Shown here piece by piece: positions 57,257 through 64,000 of a stretch of 64,000 nt of DNA. The stretch lies in the NCBI RefSeq assembly GCF_003315135.1, contig NZ_QNRK01000030.1, positions 25,894 through 89,893 on the forward strand, in the 5' to 3' direction. Source of the stretch: Roseiarcus fermentans (GTDB taxonomy: Bacteria > Pseudomonadota > Alphaproteobacteria > Rhizobiales > Beijerinckiaceae). A model generated the notes under the pieces. The model was not told the origin of the DNA. It searched no databases and was given only the letters and a program-made list of their open reading frames with translations. Position 1 is the first letter of the stretch, and each line of letters starts with the position of its first letter. Position numbers and translations under genes: made by a program.

Positions 57257-58063
57257 TCATCGCCGGCCGGCCGAGAGCGCCTGGAGCCGGCGCGCCGCCT
57301 GCGCCGCCTGGACGCCGGCCATGGTCAGGATCGCCGACGTCGCATCGTCGAGCGGCGTGACGAAATCGAACGCGAACGCCCGCAGTCCCGTCGCGTCGGA
57401 ACGGGCGAGCGCGACGCGCGCGTCGAAATCGGCGCGGCTGAAATCGCCTTCCGGGATGAATCCCTCGCGTCTGAGGTCGGCGACCTCGGCGCGCATGCCG
57501 GCGAAGCCCAGGTCCGCGGCGGTCGAGGCCCAGATCAGCCAGAACACCGACTCGCGGCGCGGCGCGGCGTCGCGGCGAAGGCGGCGCAGGAAGGCGCGCA
57601 TGTCGCCGTCCGTCATCGCGGCGCGGGCGCGCACGAGATAGCCGAGCGCGGCGAGAGCGGAGGCGCGCGCGAACGCGTCGCCCGCCTCCGATTCGATGGC
57701 GTTGCGCAGCCGGGCCGCGTCGCCGTCGAACACGCGGATCAGGATCCCCGGCAGGGTCTCCGTCACGGCGTCGTCCAGCCAGTCGGCGATGCGCGGGTCC
57801 TCCGCGATCAGCCTGCACAGAATCGGAAACGCGCGGGTCTCGGCCTTCTCGCCGCACAAATGCGCGATGTAGAACGCCTCCGCCGCGGAAACCCGGTCGC
57901 GGCGGCCCGCGGCGAATTCGCCCAGGCGTTCGACGAGGCGCGTTGCAGCCGCGTCCCAGTTGGCCGAGGCCCAGGACAGGACCTCTCGCGGCGGATCCTC
58001 GATATCGTCGAGCGCCTTGAGCGCATCGTTCCAGGTCGTCGGAAGCGTGGTGTCGGTCGGCAT
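57257..58063 (-). CDS. DUF1186 domain protein (no SEC-C)
   Basis: The 268-residue protein is a HEAT-like helical DUF1186 protein: ALKALDDIEDPPREVLSWASANWDAAATRLVERL, FYIAHLCGEKAETRAFPILCRLIAEDP and LPGILIRVFDGD. It is a paralogue of the gene at 58309-59211, but lacks that protein's C-terminal SEC-C zinc motif. Function is unknown. ATG 58063 has GGGAGAG upstream. Confidence 0.85.
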   Translation of the reverse strand: MPTDTTLPTTWNDALKALDDIEDPPREVLSWASANWDAAATRLVERLGEFAAGRRDRVSAAEAFYIAHLCGEKAETRAFPILCRLIAEDPRIADWLDDAVTETLPGILIRVFDGDAARLRNAIESEAGDAFARASALAALGYLVRARAAMTDGDMRAFLRRLRRDAAPRRESVFWLIWASTAADLGFAGMRAEVADLRREGFIPEGDFSRADFDARVALARSDATGLRAFAFDFVTPLDDATSAILTMAGVQAAQAARRLQALSAGRR

Positions 58064-58308
58064 GGCGCAACTCTCCCCTGCTCTCACAGCCTGGAGTTGC
58101 ATCGACCGTGCCACGCCGATCGACCGGATTTTGCTCCGATTCGCCGGCGCATCCGGCGCGGAACGGCGCCATTTCGCGAGTCCCGGGGCTCATTTCGGGA
58201 CTTCCGTTGCGGCAGGCCGCCCGCCGCCGCGCCGCGCGAACCGTGCCGGAATGGAGCGGCGGGGATGCGCGGGACGGCGGCTCGCCCGGACCGATACGAG
58301 GAAAGCGG

Positions 58309-59211
58309 TCAGGCGGCGAGGCAGCACTTCTTGTATTTCTTGCCGCTGCCGCACGGGCACGGGTCGTTGCGGCCGACGTCGCGCAGCGGATTGAGGTAGG
58401 GCGCGTCGGACGGACCGGCCTCGGCGCCCCGGCCGACGGACCCGGCCTCGTCGTCGTTCGCGTCGTCGTCGCTGCCGTCGTCGCCGAACGCCCAGGCCTC
58501 GAGCGTCGCGATGGCGTCGTCGAGGGGGCGCACGCCGATATCGTCGAACCCCGCGAGCCCGGCGGCGTCGCCGCGCGCGAGCGTGGCGATCTCCTCGAAG
58601 TCCACGAGGCCGAAGTCGCGGACTTCGATCAGACCCTCCTTCGCCAGGATGGCGACCTCCATCTTGAGGTCGTCGTAGCCGAGCGCCGCGGCGGTTCCGG
58701 CCCACGAGACCCAGAAGATCGACGGCTCGCGCGGGCCCGCTTCGCGCCGCAGGCGGCGCAGCGTGTCGCGCATCGCGACGTCGTCGAGGACGCCTTGGGA
58801 CCGCGCCAGATAGCCGAGCGCCATCAGGGCCGCCCCGCGCGCCGCTTCGTCGCCGGCCGACTCGATCGCGGCGAGAAGCGGCTCCGTGTCGCCGTCGGAC
58901 ACGTTGATCAGGATGCCCGGCAAGGTCTCGCCGATGGCGTCGCCGAGCCAGATCTCGAGATCGGGATCGTCCGCGATCAGGCGGCAGAGCGGCGCGTAGG
59001 CGCGCGTCTCGCGCATCTGGCCGCACAGGTGCGCGAGGTAGAAGGCCTGGCCGTCGGCCGCCTGGCTGCGATCTCGCCCGGAGGCGAAGGCGCGCAGCCG
59101 GGCGATGAAGCGCGGCGAAGCCGTCTCCCAGTTCGCCAGCGCCCAGACCATCGCCTCGCGCGGAATCGCCTCGCTCGCGCCGAATTGCCGCAACGCCTCG
59201 TCAACGTTCAT
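58309..59211 (-). CDS. DUF1186 protein with C-terminal SEC-C zinc motif
   Basis: A 300-residue DUF1186 protein (WALANWETASPRFIARLRAF, FYLAHLCGQMRETRAYAPLCRLIADDP, LPGILINVSDGD). An acidic low-complexity linker (about 230-260) is followed by a SEC-C motif, RNDPCPCGSGKKYKKCC. The SEC-C zinc motif in SecA binds SecB and ribosomes, so this protein may associate with the translocase or translation machinery. The paralogue at 57257-58063 lacks the motif. Confidence 0.9.
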   Translation of the reverse strand: MNVDEALRQFGASEAIPREAMVWALANWETASPRFIARLRAFASGRDRSQAADGQAFYLAHLCGQMRETRAYAPLCRLIADDPDLEIWLGDAIGETLPGILINVSDGDTEPLLAAIESAGDEAARGAALMALGYLARSQGVLDDVAMRDTLRRLRREAGPREPSIFWVSWAGTAAALGYDDLKMEVAILAKEGLIEVRDFGLVDFEEIATLARGDAAGLAGFDDIGVRPLDDAIATLEAWAFGDDGSDDDANDDEAGSVGRGAEAGPSDAPYLNPLRDVGRNDPCPCGSGKKYKKCCLAA

Positions 59212-59251
59212 GGTCGCAGTCCCCGCGCACCGACTTCACGATCCCACGCTG

Positions 59252-60934
59252 TCACGATCCCGCGCGTCGCGCGAGCGCGGCGTCCCGGATGGCGCTGAGC
59301 GTGGTCGCCGGCGTGATCGCTTCCGGGTCGATTCGGACGTGGACGATCGACGGCGCGCCGGCGGCGAGCGCCCGCTCGAAGGCGGGCATGAACGCGGCCG
59401 TCTCCTCGACCGTCTCGCCATGGCCGCCGAACGCGCGCGCGTAAGCGGCGAAATCCGGGTTCTTCAGGTCGGACGCGATCGGCCGGCCGGGGAACGCGCG
59501 CTCCTGATGCATGCGGATCGTGCCGTAGAGGCCGTTGTCGATCAGCACGACGATGATCGGCAAACCGTACTGGACCGCGGTGGCGAATTCCTGTCCGTTC
59601 ATCAGGAAGTCGCCGTCGCCGGAGAAGCAGACGATTCTTCGGCCGGGAAAGACCCGGGCGGCGCCGATCGCCGCCGGCAGGCCGTAGCCCATCGAGCCCG
59701 ACGTCGGCCCGAGTTGCTGCTCGAACGAGCGGAAGCGCAAAAAGCGGTTGACCCAGATCGTGAAATTGCCGGCGCCGGTGGCGAAGACCGCGTCCGGAAC
59801 CCGCCGCCTGATCGCGAACATGATCTCGCTCACCTGAACCCGGCCGGGATTGGCGGGCGCCTGCTCGCTCCAGGCGAGATAGTCGGCGCGCGCCTGGCGC
59901 GTCTCGGCGGACCAGACAATGTTCGCCGGCGGCTGAACGCCTTCGAGCGCGGCGCAGAACTCGGGCGAGGTGGCGACGATCCCGAGCGCCGGGTGATAGT
60001 TGCGGCCGATCTCGAGCGGGTCGGCGTGGACGTGCACGAGCTTTTGCCGCGGCGCCGGGATGGCGAACAAGGTGTAGCCTTGCGCGGCCGCTTCCGACAT
60101 GCGCCCGCCGACCAGGAGGACGACGTCGGCGGTCTCGATCCGCGCCTTCAGCCTCGGGTTGGCCGAGAGGCCGATCTCGCCGGCGTAGTTGTCGTGCTCG
60201 CCGTCGAAGGCGCCGGCGCGGCGGAAGGAGCCGGCGACGGGCATGTCGAACCGCTCGGCGAAGCGGGCGAAGGCGGCGCTGGCGCGCGGCGTCCAGCCGC
60301 CCCCGCCCAGGATCGCGATCGGCCGCTCGGCCGCCCACAGCATTTTTTGCAATTCCGCCATCTGCCCGAGGCCGGGCCAGATCGGGACGGCCACCGCCTT
60401 CGGCGCGTCGGCGACCTCGGCCGTCTCCATCAGCATGTCCTCCGGCAGGGCGATCACCACCGGCCCCGGGCGGCCCTGCATCGCGACATGGAAGGCGCGC
60501 TGCACGACCTCGGGAATCTGCGCAGCGCTCTGGATCTCCGTCACCAGCTTGGCGACGGACCCGAAGACGGCGCGATAGTCCATCTCCTGGAACGCCCCCC
60601 GCCCGATCATGTCGCGTTCGACCTGGCCGATGAACAAAATCATCGGCGCCGAATCGTGCTCGGCGATGTGGAGTCCGTGGGCGGCGTTGGTCGCGCCGGG
60701 CGCGCGGGTGACGAAGCAAATTCCCGGCCGGCCGGTGAGCTTGCCCTCGGTCAAGGCCATCATCGCCGCGCCCGCCTCCTGCCGGCACACCGTCACCTCG
60801 ATCGGCGCGTCGAGCATGGCGTCGAGGGCCGCGAGATAGGATTCGCCGGGGATGCAATAGACGCGCTCGACGCCCTGGGCGACGAGCTGGTCGACGAGAA
60901 TCTTGCCGCCGTTGCGGAGGGAAGGATGGGACAT
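59252..60934 (-). CDS. ThDP-dependent enzyme, acetolactate-synthase-like
   Basis: A 560-residue, three-domain ThDP enzyme. The catalytic Glu lies in VCRQEAGAAMMA, and the ThDP motif GDGDFLMNGQEFATAVQYGLPIIVVLIDNGLYGTI is intact. The N-terminal LVDQLVAQGVERVYCIPGESYLAALD is typical of the IlvB-like group that includes benzaldehyde lyase, oxalyl-CoA decarboxylase and sulfoacetaldehyde acetyltransferase relatives. No small regulatory subunit (IlvH) lies next to it, so biosynthetic acetolactate synthase is less likely. Confidence 0.88.
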   Translation of the reverse strand: MSHPSLRNGGKILVDQLVAQGVERVYCIPGESYLAALDAMLDAPIEVTVCRQEAGAAMMALTEGKLTGRPGICFVTRAPGATNAAHGLHIAEHDSAPMILFIGQVERDMIGRGAFQEMDYRAVFGSVAKLVTEIQSAAQIPEVVQRAFHVAMQGRPGPVVIALPEDMLMETAEVADAPKAVAVPIWPGLGQMAELQKMLWAAERPIAILGGGGWTPRASAAFARFAERFDMPVAGSFRRAGAFDGEHDNYAGEIGLSANPRLKARIETADVVLLVGGRMSEAAAQGYTLFAIPAPRQKLVHVHADPLEIGRNYHPALGIVATSPEFCAALEGVQPPANIVWSAETRQARADYLAWSEQAPANPGRVQVSEIMFAIRRRVPDAVFATGAGNFTIWVNRFLRFRSFEQQLGPTSGSMGYGLPAAIGAARVFPGRRIVCFSGDGDFLMNGQEFATAVQYGLPIIVVLIDNGLYGTIRMHQERAFPGRPIASDLKNPDFAAYARAFGGHGETVEETAAFMPAFERALAAGAPSIVHVRIDPEAITPATTLSAIRDAALARRAGS

Positions 60935-61146
60935 CGGCGGGTGGAATCCTGGCTGGCCGCTTTGCGCCCCTCTATAGGCGCCGCCCGGGGATCGCCGCAA
61001 CGGGGCCGCGCGCGCGGCCCCGGCCGACGGCGCCATTTCGGCTCGGCGACCGCGCCGCCGGGACGGGCGTCTCGCCGCCCAGGCGCCCGAGAGGGGCGCG
61101 TCCGGCGACCAAGCGCGGGAAGTTCGTCCCTCGCTGCGGCCCCGCG

Positions 61147-61514
61147 TCAGAAGACCATCACCGTCTCTCGCTTGACGTCGTCGACGATAGGCTCTCGCAA
61201 GGTCTTCCAGGTCGCGAGGTCGACGGGGCGCTCCAGGATGTCGGTCAGGTCGAGTTGAAGGCGGCGAACGACGTCAAGGAAACCCGGGCCTCCGGGTCGA
61301 TCTCGACAACGATATCGACATCGCTGTCAGCGTGCTCTTCGCCTCTGGCGACAGAGCCGAATATCCACATATGATCGATGTGTCGCGCGCGAAGATCGTC
61401 CTTGCGCCGTCGGAGCGTGCCGAGCGACTCCGCGAGACGGCGTTCGACACTGGCGACCGCACGCGGGTTCTCGTCGATGCGGGCATCGAGATCGACGGGG
61501 ACGGAAACAGCCAT
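61147..61514 (-). pseudogene. MNT-family nucleotidyltransferase broken by a one-base deletion
   Basis: The intact part (from ATG 61514, AGAGGCGG upstream) shows MNT hallmarks: FGSVARGEEHADSDVDIVVE, i.e. G-S-x-A-R-G then D-x-D. The frame then breaks at about 61275 and ends early. If one base is restored there (TTGAC to TTGGAC) the sequence continues SLDVVRRLQLDLTDILERPVDL and ends at 61147, a full-length protein. It is therefore a single-base frameshift, either a real mutation or a sequencing error. Confidence 0.8.
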
Positions 61515-61815
61515 GAGCCGCCTCTGCGGGTTCAACGCGCATCTCGTGTGGCCGATCGGTAGCTCGGCAGAATTTCATATCGCGCCGCCGGCCTGGGAGC
61601 AAACCCACTCGGGAGCGGTTCAGTAGCGGTCTCGCCGCCAAGCGGCGCTACGACGCTTCGGCGCGCCCCGGCGCGACTTTACGGGGAGGCGCGCGGGGAG
61701 CAATCGGGCGGGGAAGCGGGAGCGTCTCGGTTTCCGGCGTCCAATCGTCGCCAGCGTTCGAGACCGCGCGGATGAAGGGGTGAACTGCGCCAAAACCGGG
61801 CTTCAACGTCGCCTG
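61515..61815. other. Intergenic region
   Basis: About 300 bases between the nucleotidyltransferase and tcmP genes. Only low-complexity frames occur, and I see no repeat or promoter worth naming. It separates the ordinary GC-rich chromosome from the accessory end of the window. Confidence 0.4.
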
Positions 61816-62973
61816 TTAAGGGTTTTGCGCGGACGCCGGCTTGATCACGGTATGGTCGGTAGGCTTGCGCCCGCCGGGGCTCCAAGTGTTCTCAACCTTG
61901 CCCTTCTTGGCCAGTTCGACGCACACGTCTTTCACGTTGGTCTCCCGCAGCATGAAGGCCTGGAGCATGGCGTCGAGGACGCCAACGAAAACGATGCCAT
62001 CAGGGGCGGCGGACAGCATCTCGAGCAGCATTTCCTTCGCGAGGGCTTTTTGTTCGTCCACGAGATCGTCGATCGAAGCTTCCTTCTGCTCCGCTTCGAA
62101 ATCGGCGAAAAGAGAGGCCATATTTGCTCGGTCGTCACGTTTGCGGGTCATAGCCGCGGAGCGATTCTTTGCGTGTTCGCGCAGCGCTTTGTACTCTGTC
62201 TCCCGAAACGCCTTGAGGCCCGCTCGGTCCTTAGTTCCGTAAGCTAGGAAGAAGTGGGGCCGCTCTTCGGTGCTTTTATCGATTCTGGTCGAGACGACGT
62301 AGCCGAATTTTCCTGCCGCCTTCAGTGTCTCGCGGAACAGTTTCTCTACCGCGGGGCCTTTCTTCATCGTGGGATCGAGCCGTTCCTGCCAGCCTGGCCC
62401 CCCAAGGATTGGGTCGAGGGAGGCAATGATCCTTTCGTCAGGATGGGTTAGGAACCTGCTTATATGACCGTACATGAAATTAATAAGCACCTCGCATTTT
62501 GCGTAGGCGAACAGCGGTGCGACTTTGGCGAGTGGGTACTCGGTCCAGCCGGTCGGGTCGATAAAGACCAGCGGAAACGCGGTCCCTATGAATGTGCGGA
62601 TTTCGCCGACCGCTTCCACAAACTCACCGTGGAAGGTCTTTACCTCAAAGCCCTCCTCCGGGCGATGGAATGGTGCGACGGCCGCGAACATCTTCTGGTA
62701 GGCGGAGGCGCTCTTCTCTGAGAAGAAACAGCGGACTTTGCGCCTTTCGCGGGTTTGCTCGTAGATGATGCGCTGGGCCTCCTTGAGGACCCCGAGCGCA
62801 ATCATGAACGAGGTGTCCGAAAAGTCAGCAGTCTTGGATTCCCACGGCCCAGAGAAGCCATCTACATAGGCGATGTCCCAACTGCGCAAAACTTTGTAGG
62901 CCAACTCCTGTAGGTATCCCCGCAGGATGAAGTGCTTAGCCTTAGTTTGCTCACGGTCAATATAGGCGGTCAT
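61816..62973 (-). CDS. tcmP: Three-Cys-motif partner protein TcmP
   Basis: The 385-residue protein matches the TcmP family: KAKHFILRGYLQELA, the N-terminal YVDGFSGPWES (a Rossmann, methyltransferase-like glycine region), VFIDPTGWTEYPL, LINFMYGHISRFL and a C-terminal winged-helix-like part. TcmP proteins are found beside a protein with a three-Cys motif, and that partner is the gene directly upstream here (gap 15 bases). The function of the pair is not known; a base or nucleic-acid modification or defence role is possible. ATG 62973 is chosen over TTG 62982. Confidence 0.9.
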   Translation of the reverse strand: MTAYIDREQTKAKHFILRGYLQELAYKVLRSWDIAYVDGFSGPWESKTADFSDTSFMIALGVLKEAQRIIYEQTRERRKVRCFFSEKSASAYQKMFAAVAPFHRPEEGFEVKTFHGEFVEAVGEIRTFIGTAFPLVFIDPTGWTEYPLAKVAPLFAYAKCEVLINFMYGHISRFLTHPDERIIASLDPILGGPGWQERLDPTMKKGPAVEKLFRETLKAAGKFGYVVSTRIDKSTEERPHFFLAYGTKDRAGLKAFRETEYKALREHAKNRSAAMTRKRDDRANMASLFADFEAEQKEASIDDLVDEQKALAKEMLLEMLSAAPDGIVFVGVLDAMLQAFMLRETNVKDVCVELAKKGKVENTWSPGGRKPTDHTVIKPASAQNP

Positions 62974-62988
62974 GAAAACCAAGATCGT

Positions 62989-63738
62989 TTAGGCGGCGGT
63001 GGGTTCGAGCTGTGGTCCGATCGGGGGGTATTCGTTCCACTCACGCCCCTTGAGTTTTCGCCCGCCCGACTTCGGCCGGATACCGCCCCACTGTTTGAAG
63101 AAGAAGGCCACGCCATCCTTCCTACAGTAATCACGGATCTCCAATGCCCATTCTTCGGCCATGGGGCGCGCGCGCGGTCCGCTCTCGCCACCGACGATGG
63201 CCCAATCAATCCCCTTTAGGTCAACGGGGCCCACAGAGCCTATCAGCGGTTCAAAAGACACAAATTTCACAGAAGCATGCGCTAATTTCAGGTGCTTCAG
63301 GCGCACAGCGTTGTCTTGGTTTTCTATGGATACGCCGAGCCAAATATGGGGTGGCGCAAGCCCGTCGACGTACCGCCGCCGCAGGTACCGGACGAGTAGG
63401 GAACTTCGCTTTGTCAAGACTTGGTAGGTGTGCCAGTTGGCCTGCTCCATCGTATCGAATACATGGTCGATGAAACTGAACGGTACCTCCTTGTGGAACA
63501 AGTCGCTCATCGAATTGACAAAGATGCGGCGAGGCTGCCGCCATTGTAGCGGCTGGGACAGCCGTGCCGGGCGGAGGGTTAGGTCGAATCCGCCCTCAAA
63601 CGGATGCCCCCCCACGCCCCGGAATCGCTCAGAAAAACGCTCTGCGTAACAGAAATCGCAACCAGCCGTGATCTTGGAGCAGCCCGTTACGGGATTCCAA
63701 GTCGAGTCAGTCCATTCGATCGGCGTCGTATCGGCCAT
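62989..63738 (-). CDS. Phage Gp37/Gp68 family (DUF5131) three-Cys protein
   Basis: The 249-residue protein is the three-Cys-motif member of a known gene pair: ADTTPIEWTDSTWNPVTGC then C20-x6-C27-x2-C30 (SKITAGCDFCYAERF). The layout resembles a radical-SAM or iron-sulfur site but lacks the canonical C-x3-C-x2-C. WLGVSIENQDNAVRL, FVSFEPLIG and VGGESGPRARPM further match the family, first described from phages. It is translated just ahead of tcmP, most likely as an operon. ATG 63738 is chosen; the frame extends to 63807 without family sequence. Confidence 0.92.
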   Translation of the reverse strand: MADTTPIEWTDSTWNPVTGCSKITAGCDFCYAERFSERFRGVGGHPFEGGFDLTLRPARLSQPLQWRQPRRIFVNSMSDLFHKEVPFSFIDHVFDTMEQANWHTYQVLTKRSSLLVRYLRRRYVDGLAPPHIWLGVSIENQDNAVRLKHLKLAHASVKFVSFEPLIGSVGPVDLKGIDWAIVGGESGPRARPMAEEWALEIRDYCRKDGVAFFFKQWGGIRPKSGGRKLKGREWNEYPPIGPQLEPTAA

Positions 63739-63905
63739 TCGGCAACCTAGAACAAATACGGAACGAAGACAATTGCATGCCGGTCTGGCTAAATTTGGCT
63801 GCTTCATCCTAACGGAAAGTTAATTTTTGGGACGCAGTCGAGGGGCATTTGGATGCCGGGAGCCTGATGATAAGCGACGCTTTCATAGTCGGGTCCGGAG
63901 CGGGG

Positions 63906-64000
63906 TGTCGGGCGACATGCAAAAGGGGACCGGAGGCGACAGGCAAAAGGGTACCACCTCGGCCTGAGAGGAGGCGCCTTTGGTTAACGTTTCGGCTGAG
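63906..64000 (+). mobile_element. Probable left end of an IS21-like insertion sequence
   Basis: TGTCGGGCGACATGC opens at 63906, and two near-identical 20-base direct repeats follow: GCGACATGCAAAAGGGGACC (63912-63931) and GCGACAGGCAAAAGGGTACC (63936-63955), 18 of 20 identical. Multiple short terminal repeats upstream of the first gene are typical of IS21-family elements. A GAGGAGG (63969-63975) and a TTG at 63980 then open a frame to the window edge. The transposase itself is not visible, so the family is tentative. Confidence 0.5.
63980..64000 (+). CDS. Start of an open frame cut by the window edge (possible istA)
   Basis: TTG at 63980 follows a GAGGAGG at suitable distance and stays open to 64000, giving MVNVSAE. 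Only seven codons are visible. Its place inside the putative IS21 end suggests the 5' end of the transposase gene, but no family motif can be checked. Confidence 0.3.

Overview
The window is a GC-rich, chromosome-like segment of an alphaproteobacterium, most likely of the order Hyphomicrobiales (Rhizobiales). The assignment rests on gene content: a ChvE-GguA-GguB type sugar transporter, a CYP199A-like P450, a prkA-yeaH-spoVR operon, an rpmH-rnpA-yidC-engB block, DUF1186 proteins and a surface protein with a C-terminal repeat region of the type I secretion kind. Genus cannot be fixed from sequence alone. No rRNA, tRNA or CRISPR array was seen.

Layout. 0-8.7 kb is core: an HNH nuclease, a serine-less RBBP9-like hydrolase, a TVP38-type membrane protein, dxs, then rpmH-rnpA-yidC-engB. 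8.7-10.1 kb is a small accessory patch: an AT-rich orphan membrane gene has cut a DUF433/DUF5615 toxin-antitoxin pair so that only 21 codons of the toxin remain, followed by a DUF1640-like coiled-coil protein. 10.2-21.5 kb holds an epoxide hydrolase, the prkA-yeaH-spoVR operon, a Ubi-type hydroxylase, a secreted YXWGXW-repeat protein and murJ. 22.1-28.4 kb is a sugar module: chvE, gguA and gguB (aldose import) followed by galK and galT (Leloir pathway). 28.5-30.3 kb is a second insertion scar: an AT-rich GGDEF gene beside a 5'-truncated Moco-sulfurase-like aminotransferase. 30.4-34.8 kb has an EmrAB-like efflux pair, a cytochrome P460 and a zinc alcohol dehydrogenase.

35.1-40.5 kb is one gene for a 1787-residue surface or secreted protein. 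It has duplicated N-terminal beta domains, a (TG)n linker, a Rossmann-like domain, a deacetylase-like domain with D-x-D and H-x3-H motifs, Ig-like repeats and a C-terminal repeat region. I consider it the most interesting single protein here. 41-61 kb is mostly metabolic: P450, PLP enzyme, FMN glutamate-synthase-like protein, ettA, acyl-CoA ligase, thioredoxin/CcdA, a c-type cytochrome, psiE, a cytosine-deaminase-like amidohydrolase, a DUF1186 tandem pair and a ThDP enzyme.

61.1-64 kb is an accessory end: a nucleotidyltransferase broken by one missing base, a two-gene operon of a three-Cys (Gp37/Gp68, DUF5131) protein and its TcmP partner, and what looks like the left end of an IS21-type element running off the window. 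That two-gene system is poorly characterised and lies next to mobile DNA.
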